DNA of 64,000 nucleotides from Lasiodiplodia sp. COLG20 (lineage: Eukaryota > Ascomycota > Dothideomycetes > Botryosphaeriales > Botryosphaeriaceae): assembly GCA_009801085.1 (NCBI GenBank), contig VNWV01000003.1, forward strand, positions 1 to 64,000, in the 5' to 3' direction. The translations under genes were made by a program, and so were the position numbers. The notes under the pieces are model-generated. The model was not told where the DNA came from. It saw nothing but the letters and a program-made list of their open reading frames with translations, and ran no database searches. Positions 9,935-22,577 of the stretch are shown piece after piece (position 1 is the stretch's first letter; each line of letters starts with the position of its first letter).

Positions 9935-12900
9935 ATGATCTGGTACCTGCTCTACGCATTCCGCGGGTGAGTAGCCCTCACCACCACCCCAGCCCCCACG
10001 GACAGACCTCCGGAGCCCGCGCCGTCGCCTGTCTCGTCTGCAGCGACGCGCGCCGGCCTCGTGCTCCCCTAGCACCACGGCCGAGCTGACAGCTTGCCTC
10101 AGTACCACAGAGCCCCCCAAGCTCTCGTCGGAGCACCCCATCCGTAGGGCTTTCGCCAGCTATGGGAACGCCACCGCCCGCCATTGGCTCTTCTCGCTCC
10201 TGCTGTCCGTCGCCGTCGCCGTCTTCCTCTGCTACCCCGTCGTCTTCCTCTACGAGAGCCCGGCCGCCGGCGGCCTCCCCCACCATGTCTGGACCTCGGT
10301 CAGGACCTACGACGGCCCGCTCGACGCGACCCCGGACGTGGAAATGCGCCAGCTCTGGGTCCACGGCAGCTATATGAAGGCATTGGACGCGCGCGTGCTG
10401 CGCGACGCGCTCGAGATCCAGGACACGCTCATTGGGCCTGGCTTCGGTCACGAGCTGGGCGGTGGTGTGAACATCACGGGAGACGACGACGCGGCTGCCG
10501 ATGGTCCGTCGGAGGGCTCGCAGGACCTCGCCGGCTGCTGCAGCGACCACGTCTCCGAGGTTACCGCTTGGAGCTGCCATTCGCCGCTCATGTACTGGAA
10601 CTGCTCGTTGCCCGTCCTCGAGGATGATGCCGATGTCTTGCGCACGGTCAATTCCCAGCGAGGGCGCCGATCGTCCTACAACTTCACCCTCCAGCCGCTC
10701 TCCGTCTTTGCTGGCAAGTCTTTCAATGGCACCCGTCTCCTTGCCGCCGATGCGCTCGTCATTACCATTTTCGACCGCTCTGGAGGCACCATCGCCGAGG
10801 AATTCGATAGGCGGTCACGCAGGCTGGCGCTCGACGCCTCCGAACGCTGGAATTTCTATCCTGTGTCCGGCTCCACATACCGGAACCGCCTCTACGAGTT
10901 TCGGTACCAACCCATGAGCATGAACGATGCGTGGACCCTTGTCCTGGCCTACTCCCTCATGCTGTTCTACGTGTTGTTTAGTCTGAGGAAGCTGAAGGCC
11001 GTCAAGAGCGTGTTCGGACTCTTTTGCACAGTCATTGCTCAAGTATGCACCCATTTGTTCTCATTTCGCCGCACTGGGCTAATTGGCGACAACTGCAGAT
11101 GTTCATCTCCATCTGCTCGAGCTTCACAATCTGCGGCATCCTGAGGATAAACCTGGCCAACGTACCAGGAGAAGCTTACCCGTTCGTTGTGTTGGTAATT
11201 GGCTTGGAAAACATGTACGTGCACTCTCTTTCTTTTCGTTGATTGCGGTCGCGGCGCCCTGGGCCTTTTATTACTGGCCTCGAGACTTGAAGCAAACTGA
11301 CGACCGGAAGGTTCCGCTTGATCAATGCTGTTCTGGAAAGTCCAGCACACATGCCAACGGTCACTCGTGTCGCGAACGCTCTCGCTGACGTTGGCCATCT
11401 GGCACTTGCTGCTGCTGCTCAAAATCTGCTCATTCTTTGGTTACTTTCTCGGATGGTCTCTCCAAGTGTAGCGCCAGCATGCGCTTTCGCAGCAGTCGCC
11501 CTAGTTTTTGATTTCGTATTCCATCTTACGTTCTTCGTCGCTGTCTTGAGCGTGGATGTTCGGAGAATGGAGCTCCAAGACTCCCTTGACAGGATCAATC
11601 TCGCTACGCAGCGCAGGTCAAGCACATCTACAAAGGTGGAACGTCGGACATGGGGTGGGGCACTTCTTCAGGGCAAGCTTCCTTTCAGCACCAGAATTGC
11701 GGGGACCGTCGCCATGATCTCCTTTATTCTCGCTCTCAATTGGCACTTCTTCGATCACGATCGCAGGCCATTCTCTTTTGTCAACATTCTTCGGCTTTTC
11801 CGACTCAGGAACCAATTCGTAGACCCGGTGCCTCCGCCTCCAATCAACCAGGCCCGCACCCCGGAGGCATGGCTGAAGATGCAGGATTACATTTCTGCAA
11901 AAGAGCTGATCGACTTCGTCAAGCCAGGTTCCCACAGCTTCATCGCCCGTGTTTATGAGCCTCTGACGGTCGTCATGAAAGATGCAGACCGCAGAGGAGC
12001 TGCCAATCAGGTCCCATCTGTACTCATAGCCCTCCGCGATTTGGCAGAACAGCACTTTTTCCCCTTTGCCTTGGCGATCGTCTTCGCCATTGCGGCCGTC
12101 ACCCTTCTCATGAACTACTTGCTCTGGAACGAACTTCCGGAAGAGGATGCGGAATCTGGAATTGGGGACGACGAACCACTTTATGTGAGGAGCCTGCCAA
12201 AATCTCACGAGTTGGACGTCGTCAAAGTGGCGACTTGCAGCCAGGGGCATTTCGTGGCGATTAGCTTGGATCGTCTCACCTCCATCTGGTTCCTCGACCA
12301 TCGGACGCATGCGTACTCGCATGTAATCCTTCAAACGTCGGCTCTACAGCCTCCGCTCTGGCCCATAGTTGCAACCGCAATAGACGACACTGGTCACTGG
12401 GTCGCAATCCTGACAGACTCTGGCCGAGTTGCCCTGTGGAGCTTGGCGGAGCGGCGGTTCGTAAAGTCTCGGGTCCTTGACATCAGGAGTCAACCGCCAA
12501 GCGTCTTTGCCTTCGCGTTCCATCAGATGGACGAAGTCGAGAGGCTGAGCCTTCTGGTAGTCTTTCCCGATGGCCGTCTTAACGAGGTTGACTTTCGCAC
12601 CGGTCATCTTTGGACTCACCAGATATCTGAAGTCGCTCTGGCCAACGCGGCACTGTCGTGCTGTATAAAGGGACAACCAAAGATTGTCAGCGTGTCCAAG
12701 GACGGTGCCGTTCACCTGTCTTTTCCTTCATCGGGCGAGTGGTCGTCCGAGACCCTCGACGCTGTCGAAGATTGGAAGCATCCGGACCCGACCCACTCGA
12801 AGATCAAGTATACATATCCGATACCGTCCTTGTGTATGTTGGCGGCGGTGCGGTCATCTCAAGTGGATCTCATCGATATCCCAACTCGGACGCTTGTCCA

Positions 12901-13846
12901 CACTTTTCAGACCGGGCAAATCAAGGGGCATACGCTCCGCGTTCTCCATTCGAAGAAGCAGATATGCGGGTGTCATTCGCCCACTGTACCGGATTTCTCG
13001 ATTGTATATACCGATTCCGAGACGCAGGAGTGCATAATGCATACATACGCCCCCGGGCAAGAGTCAGCAAACGGTCTCATTTGCCTTCGGCCGCCAGCGC
13101 TAGGGGAGGATGAACATGTCACTTGCTCTGGGTTCGAGAGGGCTACGGAGGCGCTTCACTCGGTCAAGACACCGGGTTCATGGGAAGCAACATGCATACC
13201 CTCGGTTGTCGGGATTCGTAAACGGCCTGCCAGCGACACCCCGCCTGCGAGGTCGACGTCGTCGGACGTGAGCTATTTCCCCCTTACGGCGGCGTCTTCG
13301 AACCCGTTCCAAAACGGGACGTTGAAACACCGCGACGGCTCCTCCCTCACGGGCAGACAGCAGCCGAACGGGGGGTCAGTGGCCAACGGGTACCATCGAG
13401 TGCCAGCGGCGGCGGTATCTCCGGGCAGTACAGGGTCGGAAACCGAGGAATGGGAAGCATGGACGCTTGCGGCAAACGGTGAGCTCCACACGACCCCTCT
13501 GTTGCCCCGTCCACGCAGGGACTCGATGAGTGATGTGTACATGGAGGAGGACTTCGAGGAGGAGCAGCTGTTCGTGTCAAAGCCGGGGCCGATCGTGCGG
13601 ATTGGCAAGAAGAGCGTGGCTGTTGGGTTCGGCAACGCTCTCAAGATCATCTCGTTGGGGAGCGAGAGGTTTGAAGAGGAGACGACGAACGCGGTCGTGG
13701 ACTCGGCGACGCTGGGGCTGACCTGGAGGAAGAAAGCACAGGGAAAGAAGGCCGGGGAGCGGGAAAAAGAGCGGGAGCGTATTGAGAGGATGGAGCGGGA
13801 AAAGGCATCATCTGGCGGTGGGGTCAGGTGGGAAGGGCAGGCGTAA
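9935..13846 (+). CDS. scp1: Sterol regulatory element-binding protein cleavage-activating protein (SCAP/Scp1)
   Basis: Four exons, 9935-9966, 10103-11042, 11099-11214 and 11311-13846, give 1,207 aa. A first exon of 32 nt encodes MIWYLLYAFRG. One membrane segment follows at about residues 38-61, then a long lumenal loop (about 62-285) with likely N-glycosylation sites such as NCS, NFT and NGT. The sterol-sensing domain is a block of hydrophobic helices from about 285 to 430, followed by two more segments near IAGTVAMISFILAL and FALAIVFAIAAVTLLM. The cytosolic C-terminus from about residue 600 carries WD40-like repeats (for instance TSIWFLDHR, RVALWSL) and ends in a Lys/Glu/Arg coil. SCAP escorts the SREBP transcription factor from ER to Golgi when sterol or oxygen is low; the role is family knowledge, and no SREBP gene is in this window. 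Confidence 0.92.
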
Positions 13847-14693
13847 TTCCAGGCGGGTCATTGGCGGACGACGCTGTGTATGAAACGGTAAAGAGATTAT
13901 CACATTCTCGGGGATATTGGGGAATTACTGCAACGGGCTCCCTGGGAGGGTTTTGCAGGGAGGGGCGTTCAAGGCGCAACGGCTGGTGGTTCACCACACT
14001 CACGTACACACACATGCACACGGGGCGCGCGGCGGAACGCGGCGCTGGCGGCGGGATATGGCGGAAGCGGGAAGCTTTGACGACGGCATGACGACGGATT
14101 CTGAATGGTTGTGCGAAGACTGGTGTAGTTTTTAGTACTTGGATCGCGAACAACGCATACAACCTAACCCGAGCACGCATCTGGACTGTGTTTCTCAGGA
14201 GACGTGCGGTGCCTGGCGCCGTGGTGGGAGCCGCTCCGGGGCTGGAGCACGAGCGCGGGCGCCGTTGGCGGTTCGGAAGCGCGGCGCCGCGGTTCGGAGC
14301 GCGGGCCTCGCGAGCGATAGTGTGCGCCGGCAGCAGTCGAGGGCGGCGTCGAGCCTGCGGGCGCCGTTTCACCCTCATTTTGCGCGGGCGGTGCGCGTGG
14401 GCGCAGCCGTCGGCGTGCCTGGCGCCGCGCTGCATCGTCGTCCCCTTTCGCGCCCGCCTCGCCCAGCGCGGGCGGGCGGTGGGCGAGCTGGTCGTGGCGC
14501 CGCGAGTCAGGGTCGCACGGCCGTCGCAGTCGGGCCGTGCCTGGGGCTTAGTCAGCGGCAGCAAAGCGAGAGGAGGCGGCGCTTCTCCCTTCGTCGCCTT
14601 CCGCCTTCCCGACCGCCATCGAACCTCCGGCAGAAGCCAGGCCGTCCCACAGCCCTCCGCCGCCCGTCTCTCGGCGAGCCTGCTCTGCCTGCC
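13847..14693. other. GC-rich intergenic region, 5' leader of the transcription factor
   Basis: About 850 bp. Long GC-rich ORFs on both strands (up to 336 codons) have no recognisable protein character and are antisense or leader shadows. A short CA-rich tract lies near 14003-14020. Confidence 0.5.
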
Positions 14694-17638
14694 ATGGGCC
14701 GCAAGCCGAACCAGCTCATCCTCGAGTTCTTCGAGCGCGGACCCAAGCTCGAAGATGCCAGCAACCGCTACCAGCACACCTGTCGCTCCTGCGGCGAGAA
14801 GGTTGGTGTGCCTCGCCCCGACGCGCGCACCCACCTCCAGCGCCTCTCACCGCTTCCTCCGCGCGACCTACGCTTACTCCACACCCACACTGACTCTCAC
14901 CGCAGTTTCCCAAGGGCCGCATCGACACGCTGACCGCGCACCTCGTGAAGAAGTGTCCCGCCCTCACGGCCCAGGATCGCCAGCGCGCCATCCTACAATT
15001 CCATGACCTTCCCGTCCCCGATCTGCCGCCGCCGCAGTCGTCCTCGTCCGCCCAGGGGCCTGCACACCAAGTGACTGCTCCCCAGAAGCATGGCGCAACC
15101 AACCCCATGACATTACCCTACGCCGCGCCCAAGGCGGGCATGTCACGCCTCGAGGCTCTCGCCGAAGTGTCGCGCCAGCGCCTGGATCTCTCCGGCCAGC
15201 GCATTCCCACGCCCGATCCGGACCAACTCCCCGAGCGCCGAGGCTCTATGCGCGACGATGCTATGCAAAACCCCGGCCCTGTGTATGAGGACTTTCTAGT
15301 GCAGGACCACGACACCAAGCCCCCCGCCGACCCCAATGGTACCGCAGTAGATGCACCAAGTGCGTTAATCCCACTCTTTCCCACCTGCCCGGCCAATCGT
15401 CTCTCGATTCGCCAAGCTCGCCGTTGTAGCTGCATGCCTATTTGGGCGAATGCTCTGAGCCGCTCCCACCACTGCTAAGTGAAAATGCTAACTTTGCTAT
15501 CAACAGTACACAATACCGACCCGTCTGGCGGACAACAGCCGCAATCCATCTACCAGTACGACCACCTCACCACCGGTTCGCCTCATTCCGTGGGCACACC
15601 CATACCGGCAGCATCGTCCACGCCGCCCGCCTCCACCCTCCCGCCTGCTTCCACCGCTGGAGTCGCCACAACACACCCTCACCCTTCACCCTTGGTCATG
15701 GCTGCGTCGGCTGCTGAAGAGCTGCGCGCCAACATGCCGAATGCGAACCACTCCATGGAACAGCATGGCAGCGCAGGCGAAGCCGCCTACAACCCCCAGA
15801 CAGGACGTACTGGCATTTGGGCTTCCATCGACCCAGTTTTACAACTTCAAGACGCCACCCGTGACCACCCAGAGCCTCACAGCCCCTCACCAAACGCTGC
15901 TTCTTCCACCTACCACAGGCCCATCGCAATCAATCCAAATGGCCAGCAAGCCCATTTCACTACCGACTTCAGCATGAACCCGAAGCCAGCAAAGCCAAAG
16001 GTTAGAGGCAGGTTTTCAGACTCCCGACGCAAAGAGGTCCAGGAGGTTAGAAAGCGGGGTGCGTGCATCAGGTGCCGCATGTTGAAAAAGCCGGTATGAC
16101 GCTCTCATTTTACATTCATCCTCCTCGATTATTAATTTTCTTCCTAGTGTTCTGGCGAGAGCCCTTGTAGCACCTGTCAGAACGTCGAGAGCGCGCGGCT
16201 GTGGAAGCACCCCTGCATCCGCACGCGCATTGCGGAAGAGTTCAACCTTTATTCGGCAGGACTTCACTCTGTCTTGGCATTCCACTCGATTAGCTCTGCC
16301 AAGGCGAACATGCACTTCGAGCATGTCCCTGGAAGGATCGAAGCACGGCTGTTGGATATCGAGCCCACGATGTACACAACCTTCACGACACTGAAGGGTC
16401 TCCGTGGAGTGAACGGACCCATCGATCCGCAACTGGTTGCTTCAGGCCTATCCATGGAAAGCATGCAAGACATAGAGATCATCGATCCTGACGTTGAGGA
16501 CATCGGTGGCAAGCTCGAGTCCTACATGAAGAGAATCGGCCCAACCATCTACGAGGCAGAGACGTCACCGTTCATGAAACCCACTCTCCTGATGGCACAC
16601 CGCCTGAGCGTCGAGAACAAGGAAGGGATTGAAAATAAAGAAAGCTTGTTGTCAAAGGTGCTGGAGCTGTGGGTTGCCACCAGGATCCTTGCCGAGCCCA
16701 GCCTGAAGTTTCAGCTTTTTTTCAATCACACTCAACCTCCCTTCAAGGATCCTGTCATCATGACTGCGCAGGACCTCGAATCAGTTCCTCAAGCGTCTCG
16801 CTTCCCCATCGAACTGGCAACTCACTCGGAAGCCTATCGGCTTATCGATGCGCAGATACTCGGTGCAATGGAGAAGAGAGCTGCCAATCTCAGCAAGTTC
16901 GTCATGAACGATTTGGAGCGCCGCCTCCTTCAGCGCCAACAAGCCAACCCCTTTGAGACCTTCCTGGTCTCCATGATCCTCCTTGCCTGTGTTGAGCGCA
17001 TGTGTTGGCTGTTCAAGAGGTGGGAGAATCCGATCCAAGCCCCAGCTCGGAACTACAGCGTGCCGCCACCGGATTTGAAGACGGAGCTTGAGAGGAGCAT
17101 CAATGCTGCTAATGCCGCGGCGAGCGCAGCGGAGAATGCCCAGAACAATGTGGACAACAATGTGCCCATGCCGGATGCTCCACCGCCGCAGGAGACTAGC
17201 CCGTCGATGCAGTCCACGGCACAAGCAGCAACTGATGCTGCCAACGCACTCTTCTCACAACCGCATCCGAACCGATGGCCCCTCGACAAACCACCGGCAT
17301 CGTACAGCCAGCAGGGCGAGCGGTTCAGCGACATTCTGCACATGTTGCTGAAAATGCGCGGCGTCCCTCCGAAAACGACCACTGAGCCCATTACCAACAT
17401 CGTGGTTCCGATCGATAACATGACCAACAATCAGACGACCAATGCCACGATCAACCCCAAGTCGGATGCGCTTGCCAAGGAGTGGTTTGCCGAGGTCAAG
17501 ATCACTCCGATGTACCTCGCCGAGAGACGCAACGCCGTCTTCATTGGAAACGACCCGCGCGAGTGGGAGTGCTTCTACGTAAGCAAGATCCTGGTCCACA
17601 ACGGCATCGTGGAGGGAACCGGTCGCCTCGTGCCGTGA
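14694..17638 (+). CDS. Transcription factor with BED-like zinc finger and Zn(II)2Cys6 cluster
   Basis: Four exons, 14694-14801, 14906-15359, 15507-16093 and 16148-17638, 879 aa. Residues 1-60 hold a BED-like finger: C30-x2-C33-x14-H48-x4-C53. A disordered Pro/Ser/Thr-rich stretch follows. Around residues 376-410 lies a fungal Zn2Cys6 cluster written across an intron: CIRC-x6-C-x5-C-x2-C-x12-C, preceded by RKRGA and containing KKP. The C-terminal half is helical and probably the middle-homology regulatory region, with an Ala/Asn-rich linker near the end. The 12-residue last loop is longer than the usual 6-9. Two different DNA-binding zinc domains in one protein are uncommon. I recognise the combination as conserved in filamentous ascomycetes but cannot attach a gene name or regulon. 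Confidence 0.85.
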
Positions 17639-18320
17639 GGTCCCTGCGCTTCAGCGTTGCTCTAATATTTCCATTCTTGATTGTGTTCGTGCATTTCCTT
17701 TATTTCCCTTGTCGTTCTCAGCGGGCATTTCACGGAGAGTATCGGCGTCTTTACTGGAGGATCTGCTTTAGAAAAGGAGTGAGCGTTGATGGGCTGCTAT
17801 GGCTTTGCGGCTTCGGCGTGGCGTGGCGTGGCGTGGCGTGGCTCTCATCTATCTCTCTGGCATCATCCTGGATACCCGCCACGGCCCCCAGGCATGACAG
17901 TTTTGCTTGTTTGCTTCCAGTCAGCGAGGCGTGCGTGGCGTGGAGTGGTGGACTCATTCACGGTCTCATCGGGTTTCGCTTTTTGTTCTTGCTTGCTTGC
18001 GCTCTCACTCTCTCACTCTCTCTTGTTTTACGCAGTATCACGGGTACACGCGATCATGGATAGATGTATGATACGACATCGTCAGTTTCGATCAATATAG
18101 ATGGCAATGAGAGTCTACGCTGCTCTGGGCGACTGTACCGATGTGCTGCAGGGATCCGTGGCCGAGGGGATGCCGGGTGTGTCTCGTGCTTGAGTCATGT
18201 CAGGGCAGCCCCGCCAGATCGCACCCCACGTCGCGGCCCATCTTTGACTCCGCATCACCCTCCTCCAACAATCTCGTGTCCAAGCAGACAGTCCCGCTCC
18301 ACATTGCATTCTCCCTCGCC
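17639..18320. other. Intergenic region with (GGCGT)n repeat
   Basis: 3' region of the transcription factor and promoter of the HAD gene. It contains about five GGCGT units at 17815-17841. No gene seen. Confidence 0.5.
17815..17841. repeat. (GGCGT)n short tandem repeat
   Basis: Five adjacent pentamer copies in the 3' region after the transcription factor gene. Confidence 0.85.
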
Positions 18321-19324
18321 ATGGCCAATCAAACCAAGTACGTACGCTATACTCGGGCGATTGCCTCTGCAATCAACCCAAAGCTGGACCCCGGAACTCT
18401 CCTCTGACTCACGCCACGGTCACCTTGTTCATTGTCGAGCGACCAAAATGATTGACCAGCGGGAACCCCAGCAGAAAACTCCCCGCCGTTCGCGCCTGTC
18501 TATTCGACATGGACGGTCTGTTGATCGACAGCGAGGATCTCTATACGATCTGCACCAACACGGTGCTGCGCGAGTTCGGCAAGCCCGACCTGCCCTGGTC
18601 CATCAAGGCGCAGATGCAAGGACGGCCCGGCCCCGAGGCAGCCCGCGTCTTCCACGAGTGGGCGAAGCTGCCAATCGCGCACGACGAGTTTATGGAGAAG
18701 CAGAGCAAGCTGCAGCGCGAGCATTTCCCCAAGGCGCAGCCGCTGCCGGGTGTGAGGGAGCTGTTGGATACATTGGCGACGAAGACTGGCAGCGCTGGTG
18801 CTGGTTCTGGGGTGGACAAGAAGAAGGTGCACATCGCGCTGGCAACCAGCAGCCATGCGGGCAACTACGCGCTCAAGACGGCGCACCTCGGCGACGTGTT
18901 CGCCGTCTTCCCGGACGAGAACAGGGTGCTCGGCGACGACAAGCGCATCGAGCGCGGCCGCGGGAAGCCACTGCCGGACATCTACCTGCTCGCCCTCGAC
19001 ACGATCAACGCGAAGCTGAAGCGCGAGGGCGCGCGGGACGAGGATCTCGTGAAGCCGGAGGAGTGCTTGGTGTTCGAGGATAGCGTGCCAGGCGTCGAGG
19101 CTGGGCGGAGGGCTGGCATGCAGGTGGTTTGGTGCCCCCACCCGGGTCTCAGGGAAGAGTATAGGGGCAGGGAGGAGGAGGTGCTTGCAGGGCGGACGGG
19201 CGAGCATAAGGGGTTGGATGATGAGAGGAGCGGAAGGGTGGGCGAGATTGAGGACGGCTGGGGAGTGTACCTGGAGTCCTTGGTCGGATTTCCGTATGAG
19301 AGGTTTGGAATCGACGTTGTATAA
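18321..19324 (+). CDS. HAD-superfamily phosphatase, HDHD1/GS1-like
   Basis: Two exons, 18321-18337 (17 nt) and 18460-19324, 293 aa. The first exon encodes MANQT plus two bases; splicing to CGGGAACCC gives an open frame into the catalytic loop. HAD motif I is FDMDGLLIDSED at about residues 17-28, with both Asp residues. Motif II is LATSSH, motif III Lys lies in GRGKPLPDIYL, and motif IV is CLVFEDSVPGVEAGRRAG. The cap between motifs I and II is helical, the subfamily I type. This is the group containing pseudouridine-5'-phosphatase and yeast YKL033W-A; the substrate cannot be told from sequence. It is a soluble enzyme. An alternative start in exon 2 would lack motif I context, so the short first exon is preferred. 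Confidence 0.87.
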
Positions 19325-19774
19325 AGATGTAGAAGAGGAGGGAGAGACGATGACGGATCGAAGTTGCCTAGAGTGAAGCTGGGTAGTGAGGAGACATAGA
19401 GAGAAGAGAAAGGGAGCTAAAGGGCAGACATAGACCACGCGTTCTGGCATCAGCGATAGATATGGCGTGACTTGGGCATGTGGCATATCAAATATATGAT
19501 AACTTTTTTTTTACACGTGTATCGAACGCGTAGCGAGCTCTGTTGCGGGCTGATTTCTCGTAAATAGTTGAGAGCTAAACTTCAGATGAAACATAGACGT
19601 TTGATCTTTCCCACAATTTTTCGACGGTGGTTTTCACCACAGTAGCGGTCTGTCACGGGATGAACCAACAAGAATTTTGATCATGCCTTCTTCGTCTAGG
19701 CGGCTTGAGCAAAGTATAATCTATTCCATTCTTATAATACTTTCCCTTCGTCTCCGTCTCGTATTTTCTGCACG
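19325..19774. other. Convergent 3' intergenic region
   Basis: About 450 bp between two converging stop codons; AT-richer than its surroundings with a T-run near 19505-19512. Probably two 3' UTRs; no gene seen. Confidence 0.5.
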
Positions 19775-20820
19775 CTAGTTCATCTGCACAGAATACCCTC
19801 CGGTCTTCTCGTCCTTGACGAAATTGAAATTATCTGTGCTCAGCCCAAACGGCTTCAACAGGCCGTTGCCCAGGGACTTAAGCTTCCCCATCATCTCACC
19901 AATCTCCTTCTGCTTTGCTGCATCCAGCCGGGCCGGCAGCTCGCGCAGCGCTTGGTCCACGGCCTTCTTGTCGAGAGGGGCAAGGCCGCCAGGCGTGGCG
20001 GCGGCAGCGCGGTAGTCGTCGTCGGCGCCCTGCAAGTCGGACCAGGATCCCAGCGAGGCGCGCGCCTTCGCGCGGCGCAGCAGCGCTTTGGTGCGCAGCT
20101 TGCGGACGTCGGTCGTGGTGTGCGAAAGGCGGTTGAGGTGGGACAGACGCCGGTCAAGGGCGGCGGCATCGTCAGCTGCTTTTTTCTTTTCCTCTTCTTT
20201 CTGCTGTGCTTCTTGAGAGTCTTTTGCTGCTGCATCGGTGTCCTTCTCTGCGAACGAGGGTGCCGCCTCCTCGTCGCTGTCTGACAGCTCCTCCACCACC
20301 CCGCTGACATCCGCATTTGCCTTGGTCTTGCCCCGGCCCTGGCCGTTATTCCCACCTTTGACTGCATCTTCCTTCGCACCTTTTCCAGCGGCATTCGCTT
20401 CCTTATCTCCACCTAACCCCTCTAATCTCTCCAAACATTCTGTCGCTGCATCCACCGCATCCTTCCACTCCTCGAGTTTTACGTGGCATGCCGCGACATT
20501 CGCCCTAAGAACTGCGACCTCATAATCCAAGTAGTTCGGCACGCTGGCCAGCGCACGGCCGTATGCGGAAATAGCGTCGCTGTAGGCACCCGAGGTGAAG
20601 AGTGAGTTCGCGTGGCTTTTTTGCTCGTTTGCAGAGGCCAGGAGGGACTGTCATTGTTTTAGCAAGCGTCTGTGAAGGTTGTGGTGGTGAAAAGGAGAAG
20701 AGAGAAAGTGTACCGTACCGCTTCTTCCTCCGGGCTGAAGATGGGATCACTGGCGAACGCGGCGAGCTCGTCGGCTGTGGGCGTCGCAGCTGAGGTGTTC
20801 GGGTTTGCGGACGGGGCCAT
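19775..20820 (-). CDS. TPR protein, TTC1-like
   Basis: Two exons, 20820-20719 and 20647-19775, 324 aa. The ATG at 20820 (MAPSANPN) is the first real ATG; the upstream in-frame codon is GTG. Splicing is phase 0 across GTACGG...GACAG. TPR-type helices begin at ANEQKSHANSLFTSGAYSDA and AVLRANVAACHVKLEEWKDA. A long acidic/Lys-rich insertion (about residues 110-190) separates them from the last repeat around LRTKALLRRAKARASLGSWS. The C-terminus GLSTDNFNFVKDEKTGGYS matches the tail typical of TTC1 proteins. TTC1 relatives act as Hsp70/Hsp90-binding adaptors; the client is unknown here. Confidence 0.8.
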
Positions 20821-21279
20821 TGTCTGTAGTGCTTTTGGAGCCACGAATGGTTGTGATGGTGTGGGGAGGCGGCCGCGGGGGTGACGTGGTGCCGCGGAAC
20901 ATTTCTGCCAGGCGGTGAAATCTCGGTTTGCGTCATGCCAAGGCCCATGCGGAATTCATTTCCGTCCCAGCGCGGACGAAGCCCGCTGTACCCTGTTGAG
21001 TTCTAGGTTCCCGTCCAGGTGGTTTTTGTTGTCATGGGCCAGTTGAGGAGAAAGGCAAAGTTCTTCATTCCAGTTGGGCTTTTCCGTCCGGCGGTATTGC
21101 TCTATGAATTTCTAGTACAGCACACTTTCCTGGTAACATCAAGACCACGCGAATATGCTAAAATCGCCCTTGCTGAATTTCTTTTTTTTTTTTTCAAAGC
21201 CTCTGAAAAATCAGTTTCAGCGTTCCCACCATGCAGTCTAATTACGCCCAGAAACCTTTAGCCTCATGTGCTCCACGGA
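20821..21279. other. Intergenic region between TTC1-like gene and XAP5
   Basis: About 460 bp holding the promoter of the TTC1-like gene and the 3' UTR of XAP5, both minus strand. A T-run occurs at about 21182-21196. Nothing else recognised. Confidence 0.5.
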
Positions 21280-22577
21280 TCAACTGAAGAAGAAAGAATT
21301 CCCTTGGGCGTCTTTCCGAACACCCTTGCTGTAATCCTTGTTGGGGTCGAACTCTTCCCATATGCTCGCCGGAAAGATATGCTTATTCCGCTCGTACCAA
21401 CGTCGATCTACGACCTTCGTAAGCGTAGGGTCATCGTTGTATCCTTCTAGCGCAGCATCCTCTTCGGTGACACGCTGGTCCTTCTTCTTTTCCTGTCTTT
21501 CGAGGGGGTTGAATGCTGCGGGATCAACGTCCTCGTCTTTGGATGGGAGAGGTGTTGCGGATGTGGGTTGCGCCGAGTGTCCGAAGATAGGACCGTCAAA
21601 GCCAATGGTCTTGTTGACCATGAAGTAGTAGAACTCGTAATGCTGGGGCTGTCAGTATACGTGCAGGGGCATGCGAGATGCTTCAAGGCTTACATGCGGG
21701 ATGATGATCTCTCCGCGGACCAGCATAAGATCATCGACACCGACGCGAGCCCATTCCCGTTTGCTCTTGTCGCCACCAACGCCGAGCTCAGCACCCACCT
21801 TCCTCGCTCTGTCAAGGAAGAGCCAGACATGTTCGCCCTTCCTGATTTTGCACCTTCCACCCGGGATGTTGGTACCGTCGTAGAAGACGAACGGGATCAC
21901 AAAGTCGGTCGCCTTGACCGCCTCTTGCATGATCAAGAACTCCTTCCGCAGCTGCTCCCTCTGCTGTGCTTCCCGCAACAGAGCAGACTTGGTCATGACT
22001 TTCGGTTTGAAAGCAACATTGCTGTTTGCGCCGAGCTTCTTCTTGGGGACAGCAGCAGCATCCTTGTCCTTTTCTGACGCTCCGTTGTCATCCGGTGTGC
22101 CATCCCGCGGCGTTGCAGCCGCCGCTGTCGACGCGCCCGAAGCAGCTTCCTCGTCGTCATCGTCTAGCCCGAACGACAGCTTCCCCTTCGCGACATTCTT
22201 CTTCTTCTTCTTCTTCTTCTTGGCGGGCCGCGGCGTCGATGCTCTGTACTTTGACAATTAGCTCGGCGTTCCAACGGCACCCAAAGCGATCGAACTTACC
22301 CATCCGCAGGCGTGCTCGCACCAGATGTTGAGCCGCCCCGGCCTGACCCCAGCGCTTGTTCTTGTCGCTCGCGATCCTTGAGGTCGAGCGCCTCGGCGCG
22401 GCGCTTGCGGAAGTCGGAAAGGTGGACCAGACCAACCGTTTGCGACTTGAGCAGGTCCTCTGCGGTCGAGGCCTGCGACGTGAAGCGCGAGTTCGCGACG
22501 TCCAAAGCTGAGGCGGCGGCGGGATTGGGCGTGTTACTGCGCGAGGCGTCGGCCGAGGATGGGTTCGAGGGATCCAT
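21280..22577 (-). CDS. xap5: XAP5/FAM50 family nuclear protein
   Basis: Three exons, 22577-22300, 22243-21694 and 21642-21280, 396 aa. The N-terminus is helical and polar (LVHLSDFRKRRAEALDLKD). A run of nine Lys follows, written by a (CTT)n tract at 22199-22222 on the plus strand. The XAP5 domain fills the C-terminal half: KVMTKSALLREAQQREQLRK, FVFYDGTNIPGG, IIIPHHYEFYYF and the terminal RRWYERNKHIFPASIWEEF. FAM50/XAP5 proteins are conserved nuclear factors tied to chromatin and spliceosome C complexes; exact action is not certain. The acceptor after TACAG was chosen for frame. The gene is divergent from HEI10 with 424 bp between starts. Confidence 0.9.

Noticed and set aside
13824..14834. 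336-codon minus-strand ORF, Arg/Ala-rich
   Set aside because: Lies in GC-rich leader sequence, has no recognisable motif and overlaps exon 1 of the transcription factor.
18500..19486. 328-codon minus-strand ORF
   Set aside because: Antisense to the HAD phosphatase, whose motifs are intact on the plus strand.
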